Part shown: positions 6,892 to 7,975 of the stretch, in pieces
Numbering within the stretch: position 1 is the stretch's first letter
Layout: every line of letters starts with the position of its first letter
DNA from: Prosthecobacter debontii
GTDB lineage: Bacteria; Verrucomicrobiota; Verrucomicrobiia; Verrucomicrobiales; Akkermansiaceae
NCBI GenBank assembly: GCA_945883455.1
Contig: CAMCXJ010000097.1
Coordinates: forward strand, 1-7,975
DNA: 7,975 nucleotides
Direction: 5' to 3'
Notes under the pieces: generated by a model
What the model saw: the letters and a program-made list of their open reading frames with translations, nothing else
What the model was told of the DNA's origin: nothing
The model's database searches: none
Translations under genes and position numbers: made by a program

Positions 6892-7975
6892 ATGTCAGAA
6901 TACCCTCAGGACTTTACCGCGCTTTCGGGATCCGAAGTTGAGATCGAAGCCTTCGGTTTGCCGGGCACGCTCGGGCGTCTGGCCGCACCTTTGGCGATCC
7001 CGCCCTCGCTCCGCATGGCGCATGAGGCGTTTTGGATTCCGGATCCGCCGCGCGAACAGGACCTGCATGTGGGATTTGTCGCTGACTTCCGCTTGGTTCG
7101 GGAGGGTGAGGTGCGTTTGCGGGTGATTACCCCTGCGGCCTATCGTTTGATGGTGGACGACCGCGAACTGGCCTGGGGGCCGCTGCGTTTCGTTCCCTCC
7201 ATGCCGGAATACCAGGAGTGCCGGGTCGCGCTCCCCGCCGGGCCTCACCGGGTGAGCATCCATGTGATTCATGAGGGGCTGACGACGCGCCTTGCCGCGC
7301 TCATGCCGGGGTTTGCATGGGTGGATCTTGCCGGCGATCTTGATACCCCGCCTATTTGGTTCGGTCGTCACCTGAGGGAATATTTGTCCACCGGCCTGCG
7401 GGTGAGCCCGCTGCAGGGGTGGATGGAATGGACGCAAAGCCCGTGTGCCGGCGCATGGCGCACGGAGGATCCTTCGCGCGATCCCGGGTGGAGCAAAGCC
7501 GTGCCAGTGCCGGAGCTGGAGAAGATCCTGGGGCGCGCGTGCGCATCACCGGTGCAACTGCCGGTCTGGCCATCCGTCGTGCCGGAAGCCGGGGAACACG
7601 GCATCTACCGCGACACGTATTATTGCTACCGCTTCGACGACCCGGCGGTGGCATTCATGGTGGCGGATCCGGCACCGGATCCGGCAACCGGTGCCGATGG
7701 CAGCTGGCATCGGTTCGATTTGGGCAGGATCCGCATCGGGGCGCTCGAGTTCGATGTGCATTCCGATTGCGCGGGTGAAGTCACCATCGCCTATGCGGAG
7801 CGGCTTGGGCCGGATGGGAGACCGGTGCCGATCGTCGCGGGGTCGGCCGGCCCCACGCGCTTTCTGCAGAAATTCGCCTTCGGCTCCGGGTGCACACCGG
7901 TTCGTCCGTTGCAAACCCTGGGTTGCCGGTATCTGGAGGTGAGATTGGCCTCAGGCGGGGATGCCAAACTGGAAG
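6892..7975 (+). CDS. Alpha-L-rhamnosidase-like (GH78-type) protein, N-terminal part, 3' end outside window
   Basis: An open frame of 361 codons plus one base runs from the ATG at 6892 to the right edge with no stop. It begins MSEYPQDFTALSG and shows no signal peptide, so the product is probably cytoplasmic. Residues about 58-150 form a beta-rich module (ITPAAYRLMVDDRELAWGP, then VALPAGPHRVSIHVIHEGL) like the N-terminal accessory domain of GH78 enzymes. Residues about 270-352 read WHRFDLGRIRIGALEFDV, GEVTIAYAERLGPDGRPVP and PLQTLGCRYLEVRL; this matches the jelly-roll that precedes the (alpha/alpha)6 catalytic domain in bacterial alpha-L-rhamnosidases. The catalytic domain and its acidic residues lie beyond the window, so activity and exact substrate cannot be confirmed; an inactive or related debranching enzyme remains possible. 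Codon usage differs from the DUF1501 gene (Leu: 15 CTG, 9 TTG, 5 CTT, 5 CTC). There is no clear Shine-Dalgarno site. Divergent from a GPH transporter, consistent with an uptake-then-hydrolysis pair. Confidence 0.82.
   Translation, partial: MSEYPQDFTALSGSEVEIEAFGLPGTLGRLAAPLAIPPSLRMAHEAFWIPDPPREQDLHVGFVADFRLVREGEVRLRVITPAAYRLMVDDRELAWGPLRFVPSMPEYQECRVALPAGPHRVSIHVIHEGLTTRLAALMPGFAWVDLAGDLDTPPIWFGRHLREYLSTGLRVSPLQGWMEWTQSPCAGAWRTEDPSRDPGWSKAVPVPELEKILGRACASPVQLPVWPSVVPEAGEHGIYRDTYYCYRFDDPAVAFMVADPAPDPATGADGSWHRFDLGRIRIGALEFDVHSDCAGEVTIAYAERLGPDGRPVPIVAGSAGPTRFLQKFAFGSGCTPVRPLQTLGCRYLEVRLASGGDAKLE
7665..7695 (+). repeat. Short 12-bp-period tandem repeat and hairpin inside the GH78-like gene
   Basis: GGATCCGGCA occurs at 7665-7674 and again at 7677-7686, encoding the Pro-rich stretch ADPAPDPATGAD. 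GGCACCGG (7671-7678) can pair with CCGGTGCC (7688-7695) across a 9-nt loop. This most likely reflects slippage in a flexible loop between the two beta-rich domains and keeps the frame. No regulatory role is evident. Confidence 0.4.

Overview
The window looks like a piece of a Verrucomicrobia chromosome (Planctomycetes are the alternative). The main reason is a tandem DUF1549/DUF1553 (PSCyt2/PSD1) protein plus DUF1501 protein pair, which is expanded almost only in the Planctomycetes-Verrucomicrobia group. The DNA is GC-rich and lacks strong Shine-Dalgarno sites at most starts. A carbohydrate-degrading lifestyle is suggested by a GPH-type sugar symporter divergent from an alpha-L-rhamnosidase-like gene. 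This assignment rests on family recognition from memory, not on a search.

Layout: (1) 2-2707 (+) is a large DUF1549/DUF1553 protein cut by the left edge. (2) 2711-4126 (+) is a Tat-exported DUF1501 protein only 3 bp downstream. (3) 4133-5257 (-) is a SirB1-like, transglutaminase-fold protein whose stop faces the DUF1501 stop across 6 bp. (4) 5254-6687 (-) is a GPH/MelB-type transporter just upstream of (3); the longest reading of (3) overlaps it by 4 bp (ATGA). (5) 6688-6891 is a divergent intergenic region with a 14-bp perfect palindrome and other repeats. (6) 6892-7975 (+) is the N-terminal part of a GH78-like protein, cut by the right edge before its catalytic domain.

Working together: genes 1 and 2 form a two-gene unit exported to, or anchored at, the cell envelope; its biochemical role is not established. 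The transporter and the GH78-like gene share one control region. The GH78-like protein shows no signal peptide, so the plausible model is uptake of a rhamnose-containing oligosaccharide or glycoside followed by cytoplasmic cleavage. The SirB1-like gene may be co-transcribed with the transporter, without an obvious metabolic link. No RNA genes, insertion sequences, CRISPR arrays or attachment sites were seen. I do not see a clearly new system here. The best leads are the palindrome-bearing divergent control region, the uncertain N-terminus of the SirB1-like gene, and a codon-usage contrast between the DUF1501 gene and the GH78-like gene.
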